Shown piece by piece: positions 44,060-52,877 of a stretch of DNA of 64,000 bases (its first letter is position 1; each line of letters starts with the position of its first letter). The DNA is taken from positions 30,707 to 94,706 of the forward strand of contig NZ_QXIO01000013.1 in assembly GCF_003545765.1 (NCBI RefSeq), read 5' to 3'. The translations under genes and the position numbers were made by a program. This stretch comes from Colwellia sp. RSH04. GTDB taxonomy: Bacteria; Pseudomonadota; Gammaproteobacteria; Enterobacterales; Alteromonadaceae. Below the pieces are notes generated by a model, which made no database searches, was not told the DNA's origin, and worked only from the letters and a program-made list of their open reading frames with translations.

Positions 44060-44784
44060 AAAATCACTCTGTAAAGCCTGTAGATATTGCAGGAATTCCT
44101 GTAAAACCTTTCAAATCATTCGAGCACGTACTTGAGTCTGTTTTTGATCAAGATGATGTAATTCCGGGGGCTGCAATTGCCATAAACCCAGAAAAAATAC
44201 TACAAAGTTTAGAATCTGAAGAGGTTCGAAAAATCCTTCTTGATGCCACTATCCGATATGCCGACGGAATAGGGGTAGTAAAAGTGATGGAGAAAAAAAC
44301 AGGAGAAAAACTTTCACGTATTGCTGGCGCGGAGTTGTGGTTGGAAATTATAAAGAAAGCCGCAAAGTCAAATACCTCAGTTTTTCTTTTAGGTAGTAAA
44401 CCTGAAGTTATTGAGGCTTGCCAACAAAAGCTTGTAAGTGAAACTGGAGTAACGATTGCTGGTGTATCAGATGGGTATTTTAAAGATAAAGATAAGCTAA
44501 TTAATACGATACAGCAAAGTAATGCAGGTATTGTTATTGTAGCACTTGGCTCTCCAAAACAAGAGCTATTTATTAAAGAGTGTATTAAAACTCACCCTAA
44601 TGCTTTTTATATGGGAGTTGGTGGTAGTTTTGATGTTTATGTGGGAAATGTGAAACGTGCTCCACAATTTTGGATTAATTTAAATTTAGAATGGTTTTAT
44701 CGGTTAATGTCTGAGCCTAAAAGATTTTTTAGGCAGCTAAGGTTATTTAAATTTGTATATTTGCATTTAACCAATAAGCTGTAA
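44056..44784 (+). CDS. WecG/TagA/CpsF-family glycosyltransferase
   Basis: The 242-residue protein starts at GTG, overlapping the GT4 gene. It has the GT26 family marks AAIAINPEKI, RYADGIGVVKV, RIAGAELWLEI, VFLLGSKPEVIE, IVIVALGSPKQELFI and FYMGVGGSFDVYVGNVKRAPQFW. WecG/TagA enzymes add the second sugar (ManNAcA or ManNAc) to GlcNAc-PP-undecaprenol. The presence of this gene suggests the second polysaccharide starts on a GlcNAc-PP-lipid made by a WecA-type enzyme encoded outside the window. The sugar specificity itself is not determined. Confidence 0.9.
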   Translation: MKNHSVKPVDIAGIPVKPFKSFEHVLESVFDQDDVIPGAAIAINPEKILQSLESEEVRKILLDATIRYADGIGVVKVMEKKTGEKLSRIAGAELWLEIIKKAAKSNTSVFLLGSKPEVIEACQQKLVSETGVTIAGVSDGYFKDKDKLINTIQQSNAGIVIVALGSPKQELFIKECIKTHPNAFYMGVGGSFDVYVGNVKRAPQFWINLNLEWFYRLMSEPKRFFRQLRLFKFVYLHLTNKL

Positions 44785-44846
44785 TCATGTTAATTCGAAG
44801 AGAAGATTCAACATAATGAATTATATAAAAGAGTGTGCTTTTTCTT

Positions 44847-45812
44847 ATGTACAATAAAACCATTGGCATTTATATGCCTACGCATAATCGTGTTGATTTA
44901 TTAAAAAAAGCTGTAGAGTCAGTACTTGGACAGACCTATCAAAATTTTAAGCTTGTTATCGTTAACGATGGCTCTAGTGATGGGACGCAAGAGTATTTAG
45001 AGTTATTGAATGATGAACGTATTAGTTTTATTCAACATAATTCACCGATGGGAGCGTGCCGCTCTAGAAATGATGCAATTCGTTCACTTGATACAGAATT
45101 AATTACTGGCTTAGATGATGATGATATTTTTCTACCTAATCGATTAGAAGAATTGTTATCTGTTTATGATGAAAAATTCTCTTTTGTTTGTAGCGGTTAC
45201 TTCTGGGATTATGGTGCTCATAAAAAAGCCTTATTTAAAGATAGCAGAGAAATATCGCTTTCAGATGCTTTCGATTTAAATCAATGCTCGAATCAAATTT
45301 TAGTTAACAGAGAAAGAGCATTAGCGGTTGGGGGGTTCGATGAAAGCCTACCAGCCTTGCAAGATCATGATTTATGGATCCGATTAATTGCTGAGTTTGG
45401 GACGGCATATCGTTTAGGTAAACCTTCTTACGTTGTTAATGATGATCGAAGTTTTGAAAGGATCTCTTCTAGAACGAATAAGCTGAATGCAATCGCTATA
45501 TTTGAGAAAAAGCATGATGCGTTAATGAGTGATAGAAATAAAGAAAACTTTATTTTTTATAAACGAAAAGTGCAAGGTGATTCTTTTACTTTTTCTGAAC
45601 TGATTAAATCAAGAGGGGATGGTTTATTAACATTAAAGTTTAGGCAATTTTTTTCTAAGAACTTTAAAAGCTTATCTTTAGCTAGGTTAAGTTATTTACG
45701 TACAGGGAGTTTTTTTTATAGTTTTCTTGAAATATGGAAAGGCTTATTTTCTCTAAAAGGGGGGATTTTTATTTTTGTTTGTATAATTATTTTCTCTATT
45801 TTAGTTCGTTAA
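44847..45812 (+). CDS. Family 2 glycosyltransferase with C-terminal membrane anchor
   Basis: ATG 44847 is chosen over TTG 44835 because the family N-terminus begins shortly after (IGIYMPTHNRVDLLKKAVESVLGQTYQNF). IVNDGSSDGT, GLDDDDIF (DxD) and LQDHDLWIRL are typical GT2 sites. The last ~25 residues (GGIFIFVCIIIFSILV) form one hydrophobic helix that could anchor the enzyme. The protein has 321 residues. It probably adds one sugar of the Wzy-dependent repeat unit. Confidence 0.85.
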   Translation: MYNKTIGIYMPTHNRVDLLKKAVESVLGQTYQNFKLVIVNDGSSDGTQEYLELLNDERISFIQHNSPMGACRSRNDAIRSLDTELITGLDDDDIFLPNRLEELLSVYDEKFSFVCSGYFWDYGAHKKALFKDSREISLSDAFDLNQCSNQILVNRERALAVGGFDESLPALQDHDLWIRLIAEFGTAYRLGKPSYVVNDDRSFERISSRTNKLNAIAIFEKKHDALMSDRNKENFIFYKRKVQGDSFTFSELIKSRGDGLLTLKFRQFFSKNFKSLSLARLSYLRTGSFFYSFLEIWKGLFSLKGGIFIFVCIIIFSILVR

Positions 45813-45879
45813 AACTTAGTTTATATAGTTTAAAATTAAATAACTCAGTTACTACTGGGTATACTTCAAAGGGTTAAAA

Positions 45880-46770
45880 ATGAATTCGGTTACTCCACGT
45901 TTATTGGTTGAATGGTTTATAAAGGATTTTTTTAAAATTGTTATCATTTCAGTTATATTTGCGGCTATAGCTGTGGCTTATGCTCTCAGTATACCTAATG
46001 TCTACACTTCTAGTTCCAAAGTGGCTTCAAACCTATCCGAATCGAAAGGCATGGGAGGGGCTCTTTCTAATCTTGGTGGTATTGCTTCTTTAGCTGGCCT
46101 CTCTATTGGTGGGGGAGGATTATCTCCTGAAGTCCTAAAAGAAATTGTTACGTCGGGAACATTCTTAGCTTCATTTATAAGAGAACAGAAAATTGAGCCA
46201 AATATAATGGCAGCGATAGATTATGATCCAGATAGTGATACTTATATTTATGATAAAAAAATATATAATGACCAAGACAAAGAGTGGGTGCGCAAGTATA
46301 AATTTCCTCAATCATTAGAACCAAGTGATACAGAGTTAGTTGAAAAATTTAAAGAAAATTTTAGAGTGAATTATGATAGAAAGACTAAGTTAATTAGTAT
46401 GTCTTATACTTCCTTATCTCCAAGTCACTCGCAATCTATTTTAAGTGAATTGCTTCTTGCTTTTAATGAGTTTATGCGAAATAAAGACATATCAGATTCA
46501 TCGTTAAGCATCAAATACTTAAACAAGCAACTTGAAACGGCTAAATATGATGAAGTTAAAATCGCTTTACAACAGATCATGGAAGAGCAATTAAAGAAAT
46601 TAGCCTTAGCAAAAACACGTAAAGACTACGCATTTCGGTATATTGAATCACCTATGAGCGCAGATAAAAAAAGTGGGCCCAAACGAGCGATTATCTGTTT
46701 GGCTATAACACTGATTGGTACTTTTTTTAGCGTGGTTTTATGGTGGTCAATTCGTATTTTTCGCCTTTAA
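45880..46770 (+). CDS. wzz: Wzz-type chain-length determinant
   Basis: The 296 residues have two membrane helices (about 18-38 and 272-291) flanking a periplasmic domain, the Wzz/PCP-1 layout. A Gly-rich loop (about 55-85) follows the first strand region after NVYTSSSKV. The second helix is preceded by YRYIESPMSADKKSGPKRA-like sequence, the Pro/Gly-rich signature of the family. There is no tyrosine-kinase domain, so this is not a Wzc-type capsule co-polymerase. It sets chain length for the Wzy polymerase encoded 6 bases downstream. Confidence 0.9.
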   Translation: MNSVTPRLLVEWFIKDFFKIVIISVIFAAIAVAYALSIPNVYTSSSKVASNLSESKGMGGALSNLGGIASLAGLSIGGGGLSPEVLKEIVTSGTFLASFIREQKIEPNIMAAIDYDPDSDTYIYDKKIYNDQDKEWVRKYKFPQSLEPSDTELVEKFKENFRVNYDRKTKLISMSYTSLSPSHSQSILSELLLAFNEFMRNKDISDSSLSIKYLNKQLETAKYDEVKIALQQIMEEQLKKLALAKTRKDYAFRYIESPMSADKKSGPKRAIICLAITLIGTFFSVVLWWSIRIFRL

Positions 46771-46776
46771 CATAAC

Positions 46777-48048
46777 ATGAACTATAGCCTTACAGATAAA
46801 ATTTTTAATGTGTTGTCTTTTTATCGCTTAATCTTAATTGCGTTCGTCTGCTGCTGTCTTTTTTTTATTGCTGTTTTAGTCAAATTATCTATACTGCCAA
46901 GTTTTATAGATGAGGCTATTTTATTTGGACTATTTATCTATGCAGTATACAAAAGTCAAAGTGATGAGGTAGTTAAATACGTTTTTTTGCTTTATCTATT
47001 TCTGTTTTTTTTGTATGCGCTTTTAAGCTACCAAGCCATAGCTAGTAGAGGGATAATTACTGTATTACTACAAATATTTATTCATTTGAAGTATATGTTG
47101 TTTTTTATCTTTTGTTGGGGAACTCTGGGACCAAAGAATAGTTTGACGTTTATAAAAGTTATTTTAACGATATCGGTAGTGTTTTTGCTAATCAACCTTT
47201 TAACTGGCGGGCTATTTAATACTCTTTTTGATACTAAAGTAAATCTTCGTGCGGGCAGTGCAAGACCTATAGGCATACAAGCAGATACTGGGAGCTTAGG
47301 GACTACTTTTGCATTAATAGGTTGCCTATTGGTTTCTGGGTTGAAGTCTAGCTCTAATAATATAAAAATAACTATTTTATTGGCGATGACGGTATTAATT
47401 TTAATTGCAAGCACAAGAACTGCATTAGTATTACTTCCTTTAGTTGTTCTTTGGTGGTTAAGGGATTCTATTAAATCTTTTTTTATTGCGAGTATCTTAC
47501 TTGCATGTTCAGTTTTTTTTATTCAATCAAGTAAATACATGGACGAGATGATAAATATAACCATAGAAAATATAGAGTGGACATTGGAGGATCCTGTCGC
47601 TTCATCTTATATTCGAGGGATTATGATCTATTTTGCATTTGACCTTGCTGCTGATCGTTTTCCATTTGGTACGGGGGCTGGGACATATGGGACTGTAATG
47701 TCAGATAACAGCGCTGTTTATGCAGAAATTGGTTTACAAGATAGTAGGTATTTTATTGAGAAAGATGGCATCTATGACAGTAACTTTGCTAGTTTGTTAG
47801 GGGAGTTTGGCTTTATAGGATTATTTTTGTATTTGTTTATCTTTTATAGAGTTATAAATGCACCATTTCAGAATAGTCAACAGTGGGAATCTGAAGGTGA
47901 ATTTAGGTTTGTACTTTTTTCTTTAGTTTTAGCTTATGGTGTAACTACTCCTATTTTTATGAATACTTATCCTGCATTTATTTTATCTTTAGTTATGGTT
48001 GCATCATTTCATTGTATTAATAATAACTCTGCCAGCGAAAATAAGTGA
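46777..48048 (+). CDS. wzy: O-antigen polymerase/ligase-like membrane protein (Wzy candidate)
   Basis: The 423 residues form about 11-12 hydrophobic helices with one larger periplasmic loop (about residues 265-335). That loop contains RFPFGTGAGTYGTVMSDNSAVYAEIGLQ, resembling the H/GxG region of Wzy/WaaL-type O-antigen polymerases. The gene is preceded by wzz with a 6-base gap and followed by a flippase, the classic assembly trio. No WaaL-specific features were seen, so polymerase is favoured over ligase by context. Confidence 0.82.
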   Translation: MNYSLTDKIFNVLSFYRLILIAFVCCCLFFIAVLVKLSILPSFIDEAILFGLFIYAVYKSQSDEVVKYVFLLYLFLFFLYALLSYQAIASRGIITVLLQIFIHLKYMLFFIFCWGTLGPKNSLTFIKVILTISVVFLLINLLTGGLFNTLFDTKVNLRAGSARPIGIQADTGSLGTTFALIGCLLVSGLKSSSNNIKITILLAMTVLILIASTRTALVLLPLVVLWWLRDSIKSFFIASILLACSVFFIQSSKYMDEMINITIENIEWTLEDPVASSYIRGIMIYFAFDLAADRFPFGTGAGTYGTVMSDNSAVYAEIGLQDSRYFIEKDGIYDSNFASLLGEFGFIGLFLYLFIFYRVINAPFQNSQQWESEGEFRFVLFSLVLAYGVTTPIFMNTYPAFILSLVMVASFHCINNNSASENK

Positions 48049-48112
48049 TATTTCATAGTAAATATTTTTGTTATTTATCTATTATTTAAAAATTATAATG
48101 AAGAGTATCTAA

Positions 48113-49450
48113 ATGCTACCAGCATTAGCCCGAGCACTTGAAAAAGTAAATATATTTCTCTTATCTTTTATAGTGGCAACTATATTAGGGGCACAGTCAT
48201 TTGCTCAGTTTTCAATAATGTTTGCTTATGCATTAATTTGTTTTAGCTTAATAGAACTAGGAGGACAGCAGCTTTATACTTTTTTAAATAAAAATGAACT
48301 TACTATTACCCCTTTCTCTTTTAATTTATTAAAAAGTTGTGTTTTTGTTTTTGTTTTTATAGGGGCATTATTAACAGACTATCCTTTGCTTACGGGGATT
48401 CTGACGTTAAGTTATTATTTTGAATCTTTAAGTAATTCATATCGGTTTGCATTGTTTCATGAAAAAATGCACCAAGTAGAAGCGAAAAATTACTTAGCTG
48501 AGAGACTTATTACTTTTGTTTTCATCGGTATCCTTTATTTTGATTCAATCTTTTTTGGAAAAATTGAATTCTCTTTATTATTCATTTATGTATATCTTTG
48601 TGTTATTAAACTTATTTTTTTACTTATTAATAAAAAAGCTTTGAGTAAGAATTACCCTTTCTCTAAGGAGAAGATAAGTAAAGAATTCTGTATTTACTTT
48701 ATGAAGCATGGAAAATACTTCATTATTTCTGCATTTGTTGCTGCCTTATTTATGCAGGTAGATATTTTTTTATTTAACTGGCTAAATGCCCCTAATGATG
48801 AGATTGCATTAATCTCAGCTATGTTAAGGTTAATAACAGCTACCTATTTTATAGCTACGGTATTTCAACAGTTTATATTACCTAGATTTAATTTAATAAT
48901 TCAAGATACAGTACTATTTGAACTGTATGAAAGGTATATGAAGTATTTTGCTTTCTTTATAACTCTAACGCTCATATTATTAAGTGAGCTTTTTATCACG
49001 TTGTTTTTTGGAAACCTTTCCATGTCTTCATTATTGAGTGATTCAAAAGCTATAGTAATATTAATTTTAGTATACTCAAGATTTTGTAGAGAGCCTGTTT
49101 CTTTATATTTAGGTCAGAAGGGACAAAATAAACTTAAAATAAAAATTTTTTCACTGATTTTGCCTTTGAAAATTTTAGCTGTAGCAATTGCATATAAAAT
49201 GTTTGGCTTTTCTTTGGCCATTTTAGTGCTTGTTATTGCTGATATCACAGTATATTTATCTTTCAGAGCTTTAACAATGTTCAAGTTGATAGAGTTTTCA
49301 TACATTCTTGGATTATTTATATTAACTTGTTCTTCTTATTTAGTAGTACATTTAGCTTTACCAGTTCAGTTAGCTTTGGCACTTGTTACTATAATTTTAT
49401 CTTTTTACTATTTTACTAAGGTTACTAAACCTGGGGTTTTATTTAAATGA
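48113..49450 (+). CDS. wzx: Polysaccharide flippase (Wzx-like)
   Basis: The 445-residue protein has about 12 hydrophobic helices. N-terminal residues LPALARALEKVNIFLLSFIVATILGAQSFAQFSIMFAYALI fit the PST/Wzx flippase family in pattern and spacing. It would move the lipid-linked repeat unit to the periplasmic face for Wzy. Its stop overlaps the pyruvyl transferase start by four bases. Because it lies next to wzy and wzz, it is the more likely partner for them than the minus-strand flippase at 41384-42703. Confidence 0.82.
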   Translation: MLPALARALEKVNIFLLSFIVATILGAQSFAQFSIMFAYALICFSLIELGGQQLYTFLNKNELTITPFSFNLLKSCVFVFVFIGALLTDYPLLTGILTLSYYFESLSNSYRFALFHEKMHQVEAKNYLAERLITFVFIGILYFDSIFFGKIEFSLLFIYVYLCVIKLIFLLINKKALSKNYPFSKEKISKEFCIYFMKHGKYFIISAFVAALFMQVDIFLFNWLNAPNDEIALISAMLRLITATYFIATVFQQFILPRFNLIIQDTVLFELYERYMKYFAFFITLTLILLSELFITLFFGNLSMSSLLSDSKAIVILILVYSRFCREPVSLYLGQKGQNKLKIKIFSLILPLKILAVAIAYKMFGFSLAILVLVIADITVYLSFRALTMFKLIEFSYILGLFILTCSSYLVVHLALPVQLALALVTIILSFYYFTKVTKPGVLFK

Positions 49451-50526
49451 AGTTAGAGAAAAATAAAAAAATTCTTTTTGTTAGGCATTTTGGTGTAATT
49501 AGTAATTTAGGTGATAAGTTAATATCAAAAGCCACTGAAGAATACTTATTACGTTTAAGTGAAAAAGAAGACTTTGAATATAAAACTGCTGCATTTGTGC
49601 CTTATACAAAGTTTGGGAAGTTTAATCTTTCAAATATGATTAAAGGCTTTTTTTACAGTCTCAAACAAGCATGCGGGGTAAATCGTATAGTAATTATAGG
49701 TGGTAATCTTGTAATTCCTAATAATACGAAATTTTCTCTTTGCTTTTTCTTCTATTTTTTAATATCTAAAGTGTTTAAGGTTAAACTCTCAGCGTTTGGC
49801 ATTGGTGTTAGCGAATCTAAAGGAAAAGATACATGGAGAACTCGGCTATATCAGATAGCTATTTCTTCATGTGACTATATAAGTGTTAGAGATGAACATA
49901 GTTTGTTCGCTACTAGAAAGCTTTTAGGTAAAAATAAGCCCTCAATATCATTAACCCATGATTGCGCATTTTTATTTAATGACTCTTATTATGAAAAACA
50001 TGTTAGCTCAGGGGCTGTTGCAATAATACCTGTAAACTATTTTTCAGCAACATGTAATGAAAACGTAATCACTTTAACTGAAAAGGAATATCAAGAGTTT
50101 CATATTGAATTGATTAAAGCTGTTTTAGCTACTGGCAAGCGGCCATTTGTCTTATGTACAGATAAAACTGACGAACAGTTTGCACAACTAATCGCTAAAA
50201 GTTTTGACTTACAAGTAATTACGCCTGAAACCGTTGATGAGCTATTTAGCTTATTGAAAGGGGTTGATGTGATAGGTGCTCGTATGCACGGAATAATTGC
50301 ATCATTATTAACTGGATGTAAGGTTGTGGGTTTGAATTGGCAATACAAGGTAAAGTCACTATCTCAAAAAGAACAATTAGGTTTCTCTTGTATTAATTAT
50401 GAAATGCAAAACATCCAGCAAATCTTGATTCAACTAAATACTTTAAAGTCAAAAAGTATAGGAAATGGTATCAAAGACACATATCAGCATTTAAATGAAG
50501 ACTTAGAGAAACTTGTTAAACTATAA
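49447..50526 (+). CDS. Polysaccharide pyruvyl transferase family protein
   Basis: The 359-residue protein has the PF04230-type layout: an N-terminal strand with NLGDKLIS, then a GGNLVIPNN loop. A C-terminal half contains VIGARMHGIIASLLTGCKVVGLNWQYKVKSL, the most conserved block of the family. These enzymes use PEP to add a ketal-linked pyruvate to sugars such as in CsaB or WcaK, giving a negative charge. The overlap of four bases with wzx shows coupling. The acceptor sugar is unknown. Confidence 0.85.
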   Translation: MKLEKNKKILFVRHFGVISNLGDKLISKATEEYLLRLSEKEDFEYKTAAFVPYTKFGKFNLSNMIKGFFYSLKQACGVNRIVIIGGNLVIPNNTKFSLCFFFYFLISKVFKVKLSAFGIGVSESKGKDTWRTRLYQIAISSCDYISVRDEHSLFATRKLLGKNKPSISLTHDCAFLFNDSYYEKHVSSGAVAIIPVNYFSATCNENVITLTEKEYQEFHIELIKAVLATGKRPFVLCTDKTDEQFAQLIAKSFDLQVITPETVDELFSLLKGVDVIGARMHGIIASLLTGCKVVGLNWQYKVKSLSQKEQLGFSCINYEMQNIQQILIQLNTLKSKSIGNGIKDTYQHLNEDLEKLVKL

Positions 50527-50773
50527 AGATAATACAACTCTAAAGAACTTTTTATTTCTCAATTAATTTTCACGAGTCAAATATTATTAGGTCTCCTTAA
50601 ATAAAAGTTATGATTTATTTTTGTAATAGTCACAATATGAGCGGAAAAATCATATCAACGAATTTTTATTATTTATTGAAGATAAGAATGTTACTATTGA
50701 TTTTTCAACTATTGAAGCGCCAACCATAAATATAGCGTTGTAGCTTTAAGTCTTATTTTTCGGGTTTTAATTA
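50527..50773. other. Intergenic region before ugd
   Basis: This 247-base AT-rich gap separates the Wzy-locus genes from the ugd-galU-pgi group. No intrinsic terminator and no convincing promoter was found by eye. A separate promoter is nonetheless likely, because the downstream enzymes are precursors for several pathways. Confidence 0.3.
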
Positions 50774-51943
50774 ATGAAAATAGCGGTTGTGGGCACTGGG
50801 TATGTAGGCCTTTCTAATGCAGTATTATTAGCGCAGCATAATGATGTGGTTGCGCTTGATGTGCTGTCGGAGCGGATAGAGTTAATTAATAAGCGAACAT
50901 CTCCTTTTTCAGATAAAGAAATTGAGCATTTTTTAGAAAATGAGCCCTTGAAATTATCTGCGACTACAAGTCCTGAAAAAGCTTATCAAGAAGCTGATTA
51001 CATTATTATTGCCACGCCAACAGATTATGATGCAGAAACAAATTACTTTAATACCTCTTCAGTTGAATCTGTAATACAAGATGTTATTAATATAAACCCT
51101 CAAGCGACTATTATTATCAAATCTACTGTGCCCGTTGGCTTTACACAACGCATTAAGCAGCAGTTCAACCATGAAAGAATAATATTTTCTCCTGAGTTTT
51201 TAAGAGAAGGTCATGCGTTGTATGACAATTTGTACCCCTCTAGGATTATTGTGGGGGAAAAATCAGAGCAGGCAGAGGTATTCGCTGAATTATTAAAGCA
51301 AGGCGCTGTTAAGGAAAATATAGAGGTGTTATTTACTGATTCAACCGAAGCTGAAGCGGTGAAATTATTCTCTAATACCTATTTAGCTATGCGCATTTCT
51401 TATTTTAATGAGCTTGATAGTTACGCAGAAACTCATGGATTAGATTCAAAGCAAATCATAAAAGGGGTAGGTTTAGACCCTCGTATTGGTAACCATTATA
51501 ACAACCCTTCATTTGGCTATGGGGGCTATTGTTTGCCTAAAGATACCAAGCAGTTGCTTGCTAATTATCAAGATGTTCCTAATAACTTAATTACAGCTAT
51601 AGTTGATGCGAATGTCACTAGAAAAGATTTTATTGCCGATTCAATAATTAAGAAAAAGCCGAGAACGGTGGGCATTTACCGCCTAATAATGAAAGCAGGC
51701 TCTGATAATTTTAGAGATTCATCTATTCAAGGAATAATGAAGCGGATAAAAGCACAAGGCATTAATGTTGTTGTTTATGAGCCTGCTCTAGAAGATAAAC
51801 AATTCTTGAATTCTGATGTTTTAGTTAATTTGTCTGAGTTTAAGAGTATTAGTGATATCATTGTTTCAAATCGTATGACTGATGAATTAATTGATGTCAC
51901 TAATAAAGTATATACTCGAGATTTGTTTGGTCATGATTCATAA
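50774..51943 (+). CDS. ugd: UDP-glucose 6-dehydrogenase
   Basis: This enzyme oxidises UDP-glucose twice to UDP-glucuronate using NAD. Residues 1-30 show the Rossmann loop [44 protein letters not shown] and the catalytic [14 protein letters not shown] (Cys253) are diagnostic of the short Ugd class. The length of 389 residues is right. It differs clearly from the other dehydrogenase in the window (18493-19770), which is of the UDP-HexNAc type. It is followed after 31 bases by galU, which makes its substrate. Confidence 0.95.
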   Translation: MKIAVVGTGYVGLSNAVLLAQHNDVVALDVLSERIELINKRTSPFSDKEIEHFLENEPLKLSATTSPEKAYQEADYIIIATPTDYDAETNYFNTSSVESVIQDVININPQATIIIKSTVPVGFTQRIKQQFNHERIIFSPEFLREGHALYDNLYPSRIIVGEKSEQAEVFAELLKQGAVKENIEVLFTDSTEAEAVKLFSNTYLAMRISYFNELDSYAETHGLDSKQIIKGVGLDPRIGNHYNNPSFGYGGYCLPKDTKQLLANYQDVPNNLITAIVDANVTRKDFIADSIIKKKPRTVGIYRLIMKAGSDNFRDSSIQGIMKRIKAQGINVVVYEPALEDKQFLNSDVLVNLSEFKSISDIIVSNRMTDELIDVTNKVYTRDLFGHDS

Positions 51944-51974
51944 ACAAATCACTAAAGTAGTAAATAAGTAAAAT

Positions 51975-52877
51975 ATGAAACAGATGCTAACTAAAGCGGT
52001 TATTCCTGTTGCGGGGCTTGGAACTCGGATGTTACCTGCAACTAAAGCCATACCAAAAGAAATGTTACCGATTGTTGATAAACCACTTATTCAGTATATT
52101 GTTGCAGAATGTGTTGCAGCAGGTATTACCGAAATTGTATTAGTAACACATTCCTCTAAAAATGCTATTGAAAATCATTTTGATAAGTCATTTGAGTTAG
52201 AAACCACGCTTGAAAAACGAGTGAAAAGACAGCTGCTTGATGAAATACAAGCTATTTGCCCTAAAAATGTCACCATAATGCATGTAAGACAAGGCGAAAC
52301 GAAAGGGTTGGGGCATGCAGTATTAAAAGCTAGGCCATTAATCGGAGAGAACCCCTTTGTTGTTGTGTTACCTGATGTATTAATTGATGATGCTGCAGCA
52401 AACCTAAAAACTGAAAACCTTGCCGCGATGATCAAGCGGTTTGATAAGTTAGAAGTTAGTCAAATAATGGTGGAACCTGTACCCAAAGAGTTTGTAAGTA
52501 ACTATGGTGTTGTCGATTGTGATGGTAAAGCGTTATTAGCAAATGAGTCTTCAGTAATGAAAGGAATAGTTGAAAAACCGGAGTTAGATGAAGCACCTTC
52601 AAACTTGGCTGTAGTTGGTCGATATGTACTTTCTAAGAATATCTGGGATCTTCTTGAATTCACCCCCCCTGGCGCAGATAATGAAATACAGTTAACTGAT
52701 GCTATTGCAAGCTTAATGAAATTAGAGCAGGTAGAAGCGTTTCACATGTCTGGTATGTCTCACGATTGTGGTTCTAAGTTAGGATATATGAAAGCCAATG
52801 TAGAATATGCGTTAAGGCATGAGGGTATTTCGAAAGAATTTAAAAGTTACCTGACTAAGTTAATAAAGGAATTTTAA
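51975..52877 (+). CDS. galU: UTP-glucose-1-phosphate uridylyltransferase
   Basis: GalU makes UDP-glucose from UTP and glucose-1-phosphate. The 300 residues contain the N-terminal nucleotide signature [50 protein letters not shown] and [23 protein letters not shown], all standard. It supplies Ugd upstream and is joined to pgi downstream by a one-base overlap (TAATG), so the three are translated from one message. Confidence 0.96.
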   Translation: MKQMLTKAVIPVAGLGTRMLPATKAIPKEMLPIVDKPLIQYIVAECVAAGITEIVLVTHSSKNAIENHFDKSFELETTLEKRVKRQLLDEIQAICPKNVTIMHVRQGETKGLGHAVLKARPLIGENPFVVVLPDVLIDDAAANLKTENLAAMIKRFDKLEVSQIMVEPVPKEFVSNYGVVDCDGKALLANESSVMKGIVEKPELDEAPSNLAVVGRYVLSKNIWDLLEFTPPGADNEIQLTDAIASLMKLEQVEAFHMSGMSHDCGSKLGYMKANVEYALRHEGISKEFKSYLTKLIKEF

